Position numbers and translations under genes: made by a program
Shown: positions 44,496 through 54,635 of the stretch, piece after piece
How positions within the stretch are numbered: position 1 is the first letter of the stretch
Layout: each line of letters opens with the position of its first letter
Notes under the pieces: generated by a model
Told to the model about the DNA's origin: nothing
The model's database searches: none
The model's input: only the letters and a program-made list of their open reading frames with translations
NCBI GenBank assembly: GCA_947503035.1
Contig: CANNCD010000006.1
Span: 62,001-126,000 of the forward strand
DNA length: 64,000 nucleotides
Origin: an uncultured Halocynthiibacter sp.
GTDB taxonomy: Bacteria; Pseudomonadota; Alphaproteobacteria; Rhodobacterales; Rhodobacteraceae
Reading direction: 5' to 3'

Positions 44496-45805
44496 CCCTA
44501 TTTAGATCACTCACCGTCTTCCTAACTTTGCTTTGCCTTTGGGCGATGCCCGCACATGCTGTGCTCAAGATTGAATTGACGGATGGGGTGATCGAACCGC
44601 TTCCGTTTGCGGCGCCGACGTTCCTGTCCGAAGGGGGCGATCCCGCGCTGGCGAAACAAATTTCCGACGTGGTGATTTCCGATCTTCAGGGATCTGGCCT
44701 GTTTCGCGCCATCCCCGAGGCGGCGCATATCTCCAAGATCACCGCCTTCAACAGCCCCGTCCAATACGCCGATTGGCGCGCGATCAACGCGCAGGCCTTG
44801 ATCACCGGCGCCGTGACGGTGCAGGGCGACCGCGTCACCGTCAAGTTTCGCCTGTTTGACGTCTTCACCGGCGCGCCCTTGGGCGAAGGCTTGCAGTTCG
44901 GTGGCACCCGCGCCAGCTATCGTCGTTTGGCGCATAAGGTTGCCGATACGGTTTATTCCCGCATAACCGGCGAGAGCGGCTATTTCGACAGCCGTGTCGT
45001 GTTCGTGAATGAAACGGGCCCGAAAAACGCCCGTCAGAAACGTCTCGCGATCATGGATTACGATGGCGCAGGGGTTCAGTTCCTGACCGATGCGTCGTCC
45101 ATCGTTCTGGCCCCGCGTTTCTCGCCGACTGGCGACCGCGTTCTTTATACGTCCTATGAAACGGGTTTCCCGCAGATTTATCTGCTGGATGTGGCGCGTG
45201 CGGGCAAACGGGCGCTTGAGACGCAAAACGGTACTATGACCTTTGCGCCGCGGTTCTCGCCCGATGGCAACACGGTTGTCTATTCTCTGTCCGCGGGTGG
45301 CAACTCTGACATTTACCGCATGGATTTGGCCTCGGGTCGCGCGACCCGTTTGACCACCGCGCCGTCCATTGAAACCGCACCCAGCTTTTCACCAGACGGA
45401 AACCGGATCGTGTTCGAAAGTGACCGCAGCGGCAGCCCACAGTTGTACGTGATGTCCGCGAATGGCGGCAACGCTCAGCGCATCAGCTTTGGCAAAGGGC
45501 GCTATGGCACGCCGGTTTGGTCGCCACGTGGTGATCTGGTGGCCTTTACCAAACAAGACAGCGGCCGGTTCCACATTGGCGTGATGCGCAACGATGGCAC
45601 CGAAGAACGTCTGTTGACCACGTCCTTCTTGGACGAGGGCCCGACGTGGTCGCCGAATGGGCGCGTCATCATGTTCACCCGCGAAACCCAAGGCGCAAAC
45701 GGCACCGCATCTTTGTATTCCGTGGACGTGTCTGGTCGGAACCTCAAACGGGTGGGGACACCCTCGGCGGCGTCTGATCCGGCGTGGTCGCCATTGTTGA
45801 AATAA
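44492..45805 (+). CDS. tolB: TolB, periplasmic beta-propeller
   Basis: Periplasmic protein binding Pal and TolA. It has 437 residues with a signal peptide ([17 protein letters not shown]). An N-terminal alpha/beta domain (residues 25-165) precedes a six-blade propeller whose blades repeat motifs such as [32 protein letters not shown] and [16 protein letters not shown]. Confidence 0.97.
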   Translation: MTLFRSLTVFLTLLCLWAMPAHAVLKIELTDGVIEPLPFAAPTFLSEGGDPALAKQISDVVISDLQGSGLFRAIPEAAHISKITAFNSPVQYADWRAINAQALITGAVTVQGDRVTVKFRLFDVFTGAPLGEGLQFGGTRASYRRLAHKVADTVYSRITGESGYFDSRVVFVNETGPKNARQKRLAIMDYDGAGVQFLTDASSIVLAPRFSPTGDRVLYTSYETGFPQIYLLDVARAGKRALETQNGTMTFAPRFSPDGNTVVYSLSAGGNSDIYRMDLASGRATRLTTAPSIETAPSFSPDGNRIVFESDRSGSPQLYVMSANGGNAQRISFGKGRYGTPVWSPRGDLVAFTKQDSGRFHIGVMRNDGTEERLLTTSFLDEGPTWSPNGRVIMFTRETQGANGTASLYSVDVSGRNLKRVGTPSAASDPAWSPLLK

Positions 45806-45887
45806 CACCTAACAAACACGTGCGTTCCCAAAAGGGGGCGCGCGTGCTAGATTAATCAAAACGAGCCAATAAAAACGGGAAATACCG

Positions 45888-46412
45888 ATGAAATCTCTTT
45901 CAAAATTGTCGCTTTTCGCGGCGGTCGTGGCCCTTGCGGCATGTAACAACTCAGGTGATTATCTTGGCGATGATGTGAACGGTGGGTTCGGCGCCAATGG
46001 CAACGGCACCGGCGGGTTTGGCGCCGATGCGGCAAGCAATCCGACAACCGCGGCCTATTTCAATCAGGTCGTTGGGGACCGCATCCTCTTCGCCGTAAAC
46101 GAAAGCACCCTTGGCGCTGAGGCGACTTCTGTCCTTGCGGCGCAGGCGAATTGGTTGGTGATCAACCCCGATTTCAGCGCGATCATCGAAGGTCACGCCG
46201 ACGAACAGGGCACACGTGAATACAACCTTGCATTGGGCGCGCGTCGTGCGAATTCGGTCAAAGAATACCTTGTATCCCAAGGGGTTGCGCAATCCCGTCT
46301 TCAGACTGTGACCTATGGCAAGGAACGCCCGATTGAGATTTGCTCGACCGAGGCATGCTATTCCCAAAACCGTCGCGGCGTGACCGTTCTGTCCGCTGGC
46401 GCTGGCTTCTAG
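45888..46412 (+). CDS. pal: Peptidoglycan-associated lipoprotein Pal
   Basis: Outer-membrane lipoprotein anchoring the envelope to peptidoglycan. It has 174 residues with lipobox VALAAC near residue 19. A Gly/Asn-rich linker (NGGFGANGNGTGGFGADA) is followed by an OmpA-like domain (DRILFAVNESTLGAEATSVL ... IEGHADEQGTREYNLALGARRA). The ADEQGT motif binds meso-diaminopimelate. An 82-base gap after tolB may hold a promoter. Confidence 0.97.
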   Translation: MKSLSKLSLFAAVVALAACNNSGDYLGDDVNGGFGANGNGTGGFGADAASNPTTAAYFNQVVGDRILFAVNESTLGAEATSVLAAQANWLVINPDFSAIIEGHADEQGTREYNLALGARRANSVKEYLVSQGVAQSRLQTVTYGKERPIEICSTEACYSQNRRGVTVLSAGAGF

Positions 46413-46422
46413 GAGATCTGTC

Positions 46423-47232
46423 ATGGGTATTCGGGCCGTTGTAATTGCTGCGTTGATGTTCGTGACGCCGACTGTTGGTGTCGCACAGGATCAGACCCTT
46501 GCGGATATCCGTCAGGAGCTGTCGATTGTTTACGTCGAAATTCAGCGGCTCAAACGTGAGCTGTCCACCACGGGTGCCCCTGCGCCTGCGGTTGGGGGGA
46601 ACACGTTGCTTGATCGTGTGAATGCGATTGAGACCGAACTCCAACGTCTGACTGGCAAAACAGAAGAGCTCGAATTCCGCGTTGGGCGGGTCGTTGCCGA
46701 TGGGACGAACCGGATTGGCGATCTTGAATTCCGTCTGGTCGAACTTGAGGGCGGCGATGTGTCCACGCTTGGGGTGACGACGACCTTGGGCGGTGATGTC
46801 GAAGCACCTGCGACGCCGGTTGTGGTGCCTGATGCGGGCCCCGCTTTGGCGGTGGGTGAGCGCGCCGATTTTGACGCGGCGATGGCGGCCTTTGCGGCGG
46901 ATGACCATGCGGGCGCGGCCACCATGTTCGAGACCTTTATCGCGACATACCCTGCAAGTGCCTTGACCTCTGAGGCGCATTTGCGTCGCGGATTTGCGCT
47001 TGATGCACAATTGGATATCTCCAATGCGGCGCGTTCTTTCCTTCAGAGTTATTCCGGTGAGCCAACAGGCGCCCACGCCGCCGAAGCCTTGTTGAACCTT
47101 GGGATTTCCCTTTCGAAACTGGGGCAAATCAACGAAGCCTGCGTGACGCTTGGCGAAGTTGGGGTGCGGTTCCCCAACGCAGAAGAGGTGCTTCAGGCGA
47201 ATTCATTGATCCGTAATTTGGGCTGCGCATGA
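46423..47232 (+). CDS. cpoB: Tol-Pal system protein YbgF/CpoB
   Basis: Periplasmic coordinator of wall synthesis and outer-membrane constriction. It has 269 residues: a signal peptide ending at GVAQDQ, a coiled-coil trimerisation region (residues about 25-100), and a C-terminal tetratricopeptide domain (DFDAAMAAFAADDHAGAATMFE ... AAEALLNLGISLSKLGQ). The stop overlaps the tilS start by four bases. Confidence 0.93.
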   Translation: MGIRAVVIAALMFVTPTVGVAQDQTLADIRQELSIVYVEIQRLKRELSTTGAPAPAVGGNTLLDRVNAIETELQRLTGKTEELEFRVGRVVADGTNRIGDLEFRLVELEGGDVSTLGVTTTLGGDVEAPATPVVVPDAGPALAVGERADFDAAMAAFAADDHAGAATMFETFIATYPASALTSEAHLRRGFALDAQLDISNAARSFLQSYSGEPTGAHAAEALLNLGISLSKLGQINEACVTLGEVGVRFPNAEEVLQANSLIRNLGCA

Positions 47233-48488
47233 CATCGGACGCATCTTTGACGACACCACTGAACGCGGCTTTGGCCGCGTTTTTTGCATCCCGCCCCATG
47301 GCGCGGATCGGGGTTGCGGTGTCTGGGGGCGGGGATTCCATGGCCTTGATGTGTGGGCTGATTGATCTGGCCAAATTGCACGGCATGACTGTTTGTGTCG
47401 CCACAGTCGACCATGGTTTGCGCGCATCCGCGAAGGTTGAGGCCGCGATGGTCGCGTCGACAGCCGCGGCACACGGGGTTGCCCATACCACGCTGGAGTG
47501 GGAGGGCTGGACCGGTGACGGCAATCTTTTGTCCGAGGCCAGAAATGCGCGGTACGGGTTGTTGGCGGATTGGGCGCGGGACAGTGCACTGGATGCGGTC
47601 GCGATTGGTCATACTTCCGATGATGTCGCCGAGACTTTCATGATGCGATTGGCGCGCGGTGCAGGTCTATCGGGCTTGGCGGCGATGTCCGATGATTGGC
47701 GGGAAAACGATACGCGGTTTCTGCGGCCGGTTTTGACGCTTTCGCGGGATATGCTTCGCGGGTATTTGACAGAGATAGGACAGGGTTGGGTGGATGATCC
47801 GACCAACGACGACGTTACATATGACCGTGTCCGTATGCGCAATGCTTTGCCCGACTTTGCCGAACACGGACTGACCGCGACGCGTCTTGCAGATGTCGCA
47901 CGGCAACTGGCGGAGGCCAACACAGCACTGGCCGCGGTTGCGCTTGCCTTTGCAAAACAACACTGCACTGAACAGGTCGGGGATGTGTTGATCGACCGCA
48001 CAGCATTTGACGAGACACCCGATGATATCAAACGGCGCATCCTGAACACGGCATTGTGTTATGTGGCCTCGGCGCATTACGTGCCACGCGGGACGGGTAT
48101 GACCGACCTGATGCGCGCGATTGCGGGCGGGCAGGGGCATACGCTTCATGGCTGTCAGATCACACAGGCCAAAGGCGTGATCCGCATTGCCCGTGAATAC
48201 AATGCCGTGCGTGATATGGTCGGCGCAAACGGTGTTTGGGATACACGTTGGACGTTTTCTGTTGAAATTCCCGCGACATACCATATTCGTGCCCTTGGCG
48301 TGGATGGATTAACCCAGATCGAAAACTGGCGCGATTGCGGCGTTCCTCGTCGAACCCTGATCGCATCCCCAAGTATCTGGGACAACGACCGGCTTATCGC
48401 GGCCCCACACGCACAATTTGGAAACAATTTTGGTATTGGGATGGTAAAAACCGATCATTCCTTCATTGGGTCGATGATAACGCATTGA
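47229..48488 (+). CDS. tilS: tRNA(Ile)-lysidine synthase
   Basis: Makes lysidine at C34 of tRNA-Ile(CAU) so that it reads AUA. It has 419 residues. The PP-loop ATP motif is IGVAVSGGGDSMALM near residues 27-41. Conserved HG/DHGLRA and GHTSDDVAETFMMRLARGAGLSG follow. A C-terminal region that is less conserved completes the protein. Its position behind cpoB and before ftsH is common in alphaproteobacteria. Confidence 0.93.
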   Translation: MTSDASLTTPLNAALAAFFASRPMARIGVAVSGGGDSMALMCGLIDLAKLHGMTVCVATVDHGLRASAKVEAAMVASTAAAHGVAHTTLEWEGWTGDGNLLSEARNARYGLLADWARDSALDAVAIGHTSDDVAETFMMRLARGAGLSGLAAMSDDWRENDTRFLRPVLTLSRDMLRGYLTEIGQGWVDDPTNDDVTYDRVRMRNALPDFAEHGLTATRLADVARQLAEANTALAAVALAFAKQHCTEQVGDVLIDRTAFDETPDDIKRRILNTALCYVASAHYVPRGTGMTDLMRAIAGGQGHTLHGCQITQAKGVIRIAREYNAVRDMVGANGVWDTRWTFSVEIPATYHIRALGVDGLTQIENWRDCGVPRRTLIASPSIWDNDRLIAAPHAQFGNNFGIGMVKTDHSFIGSMITH

Positions 48489-48490
48489 AC

Positions 48491-48527
48491 TCTGGCCAGT
48501 GATCCCTATTTTAGACCAAAGGCCAGA
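48491..48527. repeat. Inverted repeat in the tilS-ftsH gap
   Basis: Arms TCTGGCC and GGCCAGA, 23 bases apart. A related TTGGCCACTGAT segment follows, resembling the CTGGCCAGTGAT of the first arm. It may be a leader structure of ftsH; no T-run is present. Confidence 0.35.
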
Positions 48528-48560
48528 TTCCTTGGCCACTGATTTCTGAGGAGATTTCTC

Positions 48561-50477
48561 TTGGGCAACGCACGCGTGTTCGCATTTTGGGCCATCCTAA
48601 TTTTACTTGTTTTGGGCCTATTCACGATGTTCTCCGATGAGAACGCCGCCATTGGTAACCAAAAAAGCTATTCCGAACTTGTTCAGGCTGTTGAAAACGG
48701 CGCTGTGACCTCTGCCACTGTTGATGGCGAAAACGTCCGCTATATCGGGTCTGACGGCCAGACATACGCGACCATCGTTCCAGACGATTCCGGTGTTGCG
48801 GAATTGATGATCGCCAATGGCGTGACGGTTACCGCGGTGAAACAGGCACAGTCCGGCTTTATGTCGCTCTTGTCGCTTCTGCTTCCTGTGGGTCTGTTGA
48901 TCGCGTTCTGGTTCTTTATGATGAACCGGATGCAGGGCGGCGGCAAAGGCGGAGCGATGGGCTTTGGCAAATCACGCGCCAAGCTATTGACCGAAAAGGC
49001 CGGCCGCGTGACGTTTGACGACGTTGCAGGTATCGACGAGGCGAAGGATGAATTGGAGGAGGTCGTAGAATTCCTACGCAACCCCCAAAAATTCAGCCGC
49101 CTTGGCGGTAAGATCCCCAAAGGCGCGCTTTTGTGTGGCCCTCCCGGTACGGGTAAAACGTTGCTTGCACGCGCAATCGCGGGCGAGGCAGGCGTGCCGT
49201 TCTTTACGATTTCTGGTTCCGATTTTGTTGAGATGTTCGTTGGTGTGGGTGCATCCCGTGTGCGCGACATGTTCGAACAGGCCAAAAAGAATGCGCCATG
49301 TATCCTTTTCATCGATGAGATCGACGCCGTGGGCCGTGCCCGTGGTGCAGGTCACGGTGGTGGGAACGACGAACGCGAACAGACATTGAACCAACTTTTG
49401 GTTGAGATGGACGGCTTCGAAGCAAACGAAGGCATCATCATCGTGGCGGCGACCAACCGTCGTGACGTTCTTGACCCTGCGTTGCTGCGCCCAGGTCGTT
49501 TTGACCGTCAAGTGACCGTGCCGAACCCAGACATCAAAGGCCGCGAGAAAATCCTGGGCGTGCATGCGCGCAAAACGCCGCTTGGCCCTGATGTTGATCT
49601 TCGCATTATTGCCCGCGGGACCCCTGGTTTCTCTGGTGCGGATCTTGCCAACCTCGTGAACGAGGCGGCGCTGACCGCTGCGCGTATTGGCCGTCGTTTC
49701 GTTGCGATGGACGATTTCGAACATGCCAAGGACAAGGTCATGATGGGCGCGGAGCGTCGTTCGATGGTCATCACCGAAGAGCAAAAAGAAAAGACCGCCT
49801 ATCACGAAGCAGGCCACGCCGTTGTTGGTGTTGAGCTGCCGAAATGTGATCCGGTCTATAAGGCGACGATCATTCCACGCGGTGGCGCACTGGGCATGGT
49901 GATGAGCCTGCCTGAAATGGATCGTCTGAACTGGCACCGTGATGAATGTTGCCAAAAGATCGCGATGACGATGGCCGGTAAGGCCGCCGAGATCATCAAA
50001 TACGGCGAAGACGGTGTGTCCAACGGCCCATCCGGTGATATCCAACAGGCGTCTTCCTTGGCCCGTGCCATGGTTCTGCGCTGGGGTATGTCCGACAAGA
50101 TCGGTAACATCGATTACCAAGTGGCCGCCGAAGGGTATCAGGGCAACGGGGCAGGCGGGTTGTCTGTGTCAGCCGAGACCAAGGCGTTGATCGAATCCGA
50201 AGTGAAACGTTTGATCGACGAAGGCTATGACACCGCATATCGCATTCTGACCGAAAAGAGCGAGGCGTTTGAAAACCTTGCGCAGGGTCTGTTGGAATAC
50301 GAAACCCTCACGGGTGCCGAGATCAAAAAGGTCATGGCTGGCGAGACGCTCGGAGATAAGGACGAAGACGACGGGGTGGACGACAAACCAAGCCTGACTG
50401 CCGTTCCAAAGACCAAGCCAAGCCCCGCGGCGGCGCCGAAGTCCGACGATACACCGGATGACGCGCCCGAAGCATAA
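48561..50477 (+). CDS. ftsH: ATP-dependent zinc metalloprotease FtsH
   Basis: Membrane-bound AAA+ protease degrading misfolded membrane and regulatory proteins. The start is a TTG at 48561 with GAGGAG 7 bases upstream. It has 638 residues: two N-terminal spans flanking a small periplasmic domain, an AAA+ domain ([19 protein letters not shown]; Walker [13 protein letters not shown]; second region of homology [11 protein letters not shown]), then the zinc motif HEAGH in [11 protein letters not shown]. The C-terminal tail is Asp/Lys/Pro-rich. Confidence 0.98.
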   Translation: MGNARVFAFWAILILLVLGLFTMFSDENAAIGNQKSYSELVQAVENGAVTSATVDGENVRYIGSDGQTYATIVPDDSGVAELMIANGVTVTAVKQAQSGFMSLLSLLLPVGLLIAFWFFMMNRMQGGGKGGAMGFGKSRAKLLTEKAGRVTFDDVAGIDEAKDELEEVVEFLRNPQKFSRLGGKIPKGALLCGPPGTGKTLLARAIAGEAGVPFFTISGSDFVEMFVGVGASRVRDMFEQAKKNAPCILFIDEIDAVGRARGAGHGGGNDEREQTLNQLLVEMDGFEANEGIIIVAATNRRDVLDPALLRPGRFDRQVTVPNPDIKGREKILGVHARKTPLGPDVDLRIIARGTPGFSGADLANLVNEAALTAARIGRRFVAMDDFEHAKDKVMMGAERRSMVITEEQKEKTAYHEAGHAVVGVELPKCDPVYKATIIPRGGALGMVMSLPEMDRLNWHRDECCQKIAMTMAGKAAEIIKYGEDGVSNGPSGDIQQASSLARAMVLRWGMSDKIGNIDYQVAAEGYQGNGAGGLSVSAETKALIESEVKRLIDEGYDTAYRILTEKSEAFENLAQGLLEYETLTGAEIKKVMAGETLGDKDEDDGVDDKPSLTAVPKTKPSPAAAPKSDDTPDDAPEA

Positions 50478-50495
50478 GCCACATTAATACCACCT

Positions 50496-50523
50496 ACGCC
50501 GTCCCATATCGGGGCGGCGTTTT
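50496..50523 (+). terminator. Rho-independent terminator after ftsH
   Basis: Ten-pair stem ACGCCGTCCC/GGGGCGGCGT with loop ATATC, followed by a short T-run. Lies 18 bases beyond the ftsH stop. Confidence 0.8.
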
Positions 50524-50608
50524 CGATTCCACGCCTCGTGCTGTTTTGCCCCATTGAGACCCTCGTCCATCCGCGATAAGACAGGGCAAACCGCCAAAGG
50601 AACAGATT

Positions 50609-50911
50609 ATGCGTGCGCCGAAAGATTGCCGTGACATGTCCGAACTTCGTGTCGAAATCGACGCGTTGGACGCCGAACTGATTGCGCTTCTCACGCGCCG
50701 TGCGACCTATATTGATCGTGCCGCCGAAATCAAATCGGGCAACGGGCTTCCTGCGAATATCCCTGCACGTGTCGAAGAGGTTGTGGACAATGTGCGTGCG
50801 CATGCCGGTACGGCGGGGCTTGACCAGGATCTTATCGAGGACCTGTGGCGCAAACTTATCAACTGGTCGATTGCACGCGAAGAAGTGCATCTTGGCCGCA
50901 ACGACGACTAA
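50609..50911 (+). CDS. Chorismate mutase (AroQ type)
   Basis: All-helical enzyme converting chorismate to prephenate for Phe/Tyr synthesis. It has 100 residues. The active-site helix has [23 protein letters not shown], followed by [18 protein letters not shown] lies before the ATG. It is a free-standing domain, not fused to prephenate dehydratase or dehydrogenase. It could instead be an isochorismate pyruvate lyase, which shares the fold. Confidence 0.88.
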   Translation: MRAPKDCRDMSELRVEIDALDAELIALLTRRATYIDRAAEIKSGNGLPANIPARVEEVVDNVRAHAGTAGLDQDLIEDLWRKLINWSIAREEVHLGRNDD

Positions 50912-50921
50912 GGATTTTGAA

Positions 50922-51827
50922 ATGACCGCGACCCTTATCAACGGCAAAGAATTCGCAGCAGACGTGCGCGCCCAAGTGGCCACACACGTTGCCCGCATCA
51001 AAGAAGAAAACGACATCACCCCCGGTTTGGCCGTTGTGTTGGTCGGCGAAGACCCCGCAAGCCAAGTGTACGTGCGCAGCAAGCACAAGATGACCGTCGA
51101 GGTCGGCATGAACAGCTTTGAGCACAAGCTCCCTGAGGACACATCCGAGGCTGACGTTTTGGCGATTGTGGAACAGTTGAACAATGACCCTGCGGTCAAC
51201 GGTATCTTGGTGCAATTGCCATTGCCAAAACACATCGACGAGAACCTTGTGATCAATGCGATCAACCCAGCCAAAGACGTGGACGGGTTCCACATCTCCA
51301 ACGTGGGTCTTTTGGGCACAGGTCAGAAATCCATGGTGCCGTGCACGCCGCTTGGTTGTCTAATGTTGCTCCGTGATCACCACGGAACGCTGTCTGGTTT
51401 GAACGCCGTTGTCGTTGGCCGCTCCAACATCGTTGGCAAACCAATCGCGCAACTGTTGTTGAACGACAGCTGCACTGTGACCATCGCGCACAGCCGCACC
51501 AAGGACCTTGAGGACGTGGTGCGTGGCGCCGACATCGTTGTTGCCGCCGTTGGGCGTTCCGAGATGATCAAGGGCGATTGGCTCAAGAAGGGGGCGACCG
51601 TGATTGACGTAGGCATCAACCGCATCCCCGCCCCCGAAAAGGGCGAAGGCAAAACCCGTCTGGTGGGCGACGTTGATTTCGCATCCGCATCCGAGGTTGC
51701 CGGCGCGATCACCCCCGTTCCAGGTGGTGTTGGCCCGATGACAATCGCGTGTTTGCTGGCGAACACCCTGACTGCGACATGTCGCAGCAACGGTCTGGCC
51801 GAGCCAGTTGGTTTGACAGCGAGCTAG
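50922..51827 (+). CDS. folD: Bifunctional methylenetetrahydrofolate dehydrogenase/cyclohydrolase
   Basis: Interconverts 5,10-methylene- and 10-formyl-tetrahydrofolate with NADP+. The start at 50922 ([19 protein letters not shown]) is the family start, giving 301 residues. Motifs: [22 protein letters not shown] with the catalytic Lys, [18 protein letters not shown], and [16 protein letters not shown]. The end [18 protein letters not shown] is the FolD C-terminal signature. It overlaps the next convergent gene by four bases. Confidence 0.97.
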   Translation: MTATLINGKEFAADVRAQVATHVARIKEENDITPGLAVVLVGEDPASQVYVRSKHKMTVEVGMNSFEHKLPEDTSEADVLAIVEQLNNDPAVNGILVQLPLPKHIDENLVINAINPAKDVDGFHISNVGLLGTGQKSMVPCTPLGCLMLLRDHHGTLSGLNAVVVGRSNIVGKPIAQLLLNDSCTVTIAHSRTKDLEDVVRGADIVVAAVGRSEMIKGDWLKKGATVIDVGINRIPAPEKGEGKTRLVGDVDFASASEVAGAITPVPGGVGPMTIACLLANTLTATCRSNGLAEPVGLTAS

Positions 51828-52231
51828 TTCAACAGCGGTGCCAAGAACACCACATACATCAAGCGGTCGGGCAAAAACGTAAATGCCCCCGCGATCCCAA
51901 TGCCATAGATCGCGGTTCCGCGCATATGGCGACGATGGCGCGCGATTTGTTTGTTGCGCGCCGCACGTACCCCCAAGAACAGGTTGATCAAGACAAAGAT
52001 CGACAACAGGTGGATCATTGAAAATCCGCGGAACATGTCTATCTCATTGATCCAAAACGATGAAATGGACGTGATTGCCATCATCACCACGAACACGCGC
52101 CCTGCGAATTTGTGGCGCGGCGTGCCTGTTTTCATCACGGCAATGGCAAGTGTCGCAATGAGCGAAAGCACGACAGTGCCCAAGTGGATTTGAATGGGAA
52201 GGCTCGCCTCGGCGATGGCTTGGAAATTCAT
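51824..52231 (-). CDS. DUF2306-like small membrane protein
   Basis: Multi-span membrane protein of 135 residues from the ATG at 52231 ([18 protein letters not shown]), with AAGGA 6 bases upstream. Four hydrophobic spans are separated by short loops. KHFAGR-like [21 protein letters not shown] and [19 protein letters not shown] suit DUF2306. Function unknown. Convergent with folD. Confidence 0.75.
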   Translation of the reverse strand: MNFQAIAEASLPIQIHLGTVVLSLIATLAIAVMKTGTPRHKFAGRVFVVMMAITSISSFWINEIDMFRGFSMIHLLSIFVLINLFLGVRAARNKQIARHRRHMRGTAIYGIGIAGAFTFLPDRLMYVVFLAPLLN

Positions 52232-52428
52232 GTTGGTCCTTAAAATTGATCCGGCCACCCTAGCGAATGGTAGACTCGTGTCTAGGTTGTTTCAGCTTTG
52301 CCCGCATCGAATGTGGTCAACATGCGCAAATCACTATGATTCTTGCATTATTGTTTATCTTGGGGCATGGTGACGTCAAAAGCGGGCAAAAGAGACCCGC
52401 GTGGGCAGTGATCGCAGAGGCAGGTCAT

Positions 52429-53805
52429 ATGAAAATTAGTACGTTATTTAAAGCAGCAGCTTTGGGCCTTGCCCTGACTGCGACAATGGCTCCAGTTACG
52501 GGGCAGGCCGAAAACCTTAAGGTTCTTCGCGACACAACCGCGAGTTCCCTTTCGGTTCCCATGAACCGCGCGGTGGTCGTCGAAAGTGAAACCCCCTTTG
52601 CCGAGGTATCGATCGCGAACCCAGCGATTGCGGATTTGTCGACGCTGACGGATCGCACCATCTATGTATTGGGTAAAGAACCTGGTCGCACGACACTTAC
52701 GTTGTTGGCTGCTGACGGGTCGTTGATTGCCAATGTGGATGTACGTGTTGAACGCGATATCGCCGAATTCAAAGAACGTCTTGGTCAAATTCTTCCGAAT
52801 GAGCCCATTGAAGTGCGCACCGCCAACGATGGTATTGTTCTGTCCGGTACCGTTTCCAGCATCGTGCGTATGCAACGTGCGCTTGATCTTGCGGAACGCT
52901 ATGCGCCGGAACGTGTGTCCAACCTGATGACTGTGGGCGGCGCCCAGCAGGTGATGTTGAAGGTGCGGTTTGCCGAGATGCAGCGCGAAGTCAGCAAAAA
53001 CCTGTCGTCTAACCTTGGGATTTCTGGCTCATCGGATGGGGGCAATTCGTTCCTAACCGCATCCGGCATCGCCGGAGGCGCCGACAATCCTGGGTCGTTC
53101 AACATCGGCTTTAACGCCGGTAACATCGAATTTGATCTGTTGATCGAGGCGCTTGAAACCAAAGGTGTGGTCCGCACGTTGGCCGAGCCAAACCTGATCG
53201 CGATGTCTGGCCAAGAGGCGACTTTCCTTGCCGGTGGTGAATACCCCGTGCCAATCGCCCAGCAGAACAACACTACCACCATCGAATTTAAACCGTTCGG
53301 CGTTGAATTGAACTTTATCCCGACTGTGACCGAAGGCGATATCATCAACCTTCAATTGGCGACCTCTGTGTCGTCCATCGATGCCAGCAACGGCATTGAA
53401 ATCGATGGGTTTGAAATTGACGCGTTCCGGACACGTCGGTCATCGACAACCGTTCAAATGCGCGACGGCGAGAGCTTTGCCGTGGCCGGTTTGTTGCAGG
53501 ACGACTTTACCAACCTGAATTCTCAGGTGCCATGGTTGGGCGATATTCCGGTTCTGGGCGCACTGTTCCGGTCCGCCGAATACGAACGTGCCCAGTCCGA
53601 GTTGGTGATTATCGTAACGCCACATCTTGTATCTCCGACCCGCGGCGAGGCGCTTGCGCTTCCGACGGATCGCATTCGTTTGCCCTCTGAGGCAGAGATG
53701 TTCATGTTCGGTAATGTTGCCGGCAAGAACCGTACATTCAACGGCGTCGCAGGCGAAGTCGCAAAGCAAGACTTTGGCGGCTCCTACGGTTATGTTCTGG
53801 AGTAA
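52429..53805 (+). CDS. cpaC: Flp pilus secretin CpaC/RcpA
   Basis: Outer-membrane channel of the tad pilus, type II/III secretin family. The start at 52429 (MKISTLFKAAALGLALTATM) gives a signal peptide and 458 residues. The N-terminal pilus-formation domain (APFAEVSIANPAIADLSTLTD) is followed by a BON-like part (PIEVRTANDGIVLSGTVSSI) and the secretin core ending VPWLGDIPVLGALFRSAEY. The gene is first of a plus-strand tad run. The 197 bases before it hold a palindrome TAGAC-TCGT-GTCTA at 52271-52284. Confidence 0.94.
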   Translation: MKISTLFKAAALGLALTATMAPVTGQAENLKVLRDTTASSLSVPMNRAVVVESETPFAEVSIANPAIADLSTLTDRTIYVLGKEPGRTTLTLLAADGSLIANVDVRVERDIAEFKERLGQILPNEPIEVRTANDGIVLSGTVSSIVRMQRALDLAERYAPERVSNLMTVGGAQQVMLKVRFAEMQREVSKNLSSNLGISGSSDGGNSFLTASGIAGGADNPGSFNIGFNAGNIEFDLLIEALETKGVVRTLAEPNLIAMSGQEATFLAGGEYPVPIAQQNNTTTIEFKPFGVELNFIPTVTEGDIINLQLATSVSSIDASNGIEIDGFEIDAFRTRRSSTTVQMRDGESFAVAGLLQDDFTNLNSQVPWLGDIPVLGALFRSAEYERAQSELVIIVTPHLVSPTRGEALALPTDRIRLPSEAEMFMFGNVAGKNRTFNGVAGEVAKQDFGGSYGYVLE

Positions 53806-53808
53806 GCC

Positions 53809-54477
53809 ATGCGTTTGACATCTAAATCCACCGTTGCCGCAATGAGCGTCGTTTTTGTAACCGCCTGTTCGGGGGGCGACGCATTGTTGTCCGATTGGTA
53901 CCTCCCTCTTGGTGAGAACCTGAATGAGGGGCACTTTGGTGCCCCAACGGCGAACAACCACGCGCTTCAGACGGGTCAGATCAATGCAGTCGAAAGCCTT
54001 GGAAAACGCTTTGCGGCCGAGGTCGACACCACAATCAATTTTGCGTTCAACCGTGCGTCTCTGGACCAACAGGCCCGCGATACGTTGAAACGTCAGGCGG
54101 ATTGGATCCGTCAGTTCCCTGAAATTCGGTTCCGTGTTTACGGGCATACCGATGCGGTGGGCTCTACTGCCTATAACCAACGTCTGGGCCTACGTCGTGC
54201 GAATGCGGCTGTGTCCTATCTGACGACTCTTGGCATTGATCGTAGCCGCCTTGAGGCCGTTGTGTCCCGTGGCGAGACCGAGCTTGCTGTGGCATCCCAA
54301 GGCGAAGAGCGTCGCAATCGTCGCACTGTGACCGAGGTCACCGGCTTTGTTCAGAACCACAATACCCTGATCGAAGGCCAATACGCCGCAGTGATTTACC
54401 GTGAATTCGTTGAAGGCGCGACAAGCATTTCCAACCTTACCCCATTGGGGACGGGTCTGGGCTCCGCTAGCGAGTAA
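53809..54477 (+). CDS. OmpA-family lipoprotein of the tad locus
   Basis: Probable outer-membrane-associated peptidoglycan-binding protein. It has 222 residues with lipobox VTAC near residue 20. The OmpA C-terminal-like domain is read in FAFNRASLDQQARDTLKRQAD and VYGHTDAVGSTAYNQRLGLRRA. It starts 3 bases after cpaC and probably stabilises the secretin. It is distinct from pal in the same window. Confidence 0.88.
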   Translation: MRLTSKSTVAAMSVVFVTACSGGDALLSDWYLPLGENLNEGHFGAPTANNHALQTGQINAVESLGKRFAAEVDTTINFAFNRASLDQQARDTLKRQADWIRQFPEIRFRVYGHTDAVGSTAYNQRLGLRRANAAVSYLTTLGIDRSRLEAVVSRGETELAVASQGEERRNRRTVTEVTGFVQNHNTLIEGQYAAVIYREFVEGATSISNLTPLGTGLGSASE

Positions 54478-54490
54478 TTCGCGACTGTTT

Positions 54491-54542
54491 CCAAATTGGG
54501 CAGATAATGGAACCGTTTTGGCCCCATTGTTGCCCAGATTGG
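54491..54542 (+). repeat. Long imperfect hairpin between the OmpA gene and cpaE
   Basis: CCAAATTGGGCA pairs with TGCCCAGATTGG (one mismatch), and inside it AATGG pairs with CCATT. It begins 13 bases after the stop. A second small dyad (CCCCG-AGAA-CGGGG) lies nearer cpaE. No T-run follows. Confidence 0.5.
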
Positions 54543-54635
54543 AGTTCAAAAAGATCCTAACGAGAAACCCCATGTGATTCTATGCATGGGATGCGGCCCC
54601 CGAGAACGGGGTCGTCTTCGATAAGGATTTGAACG

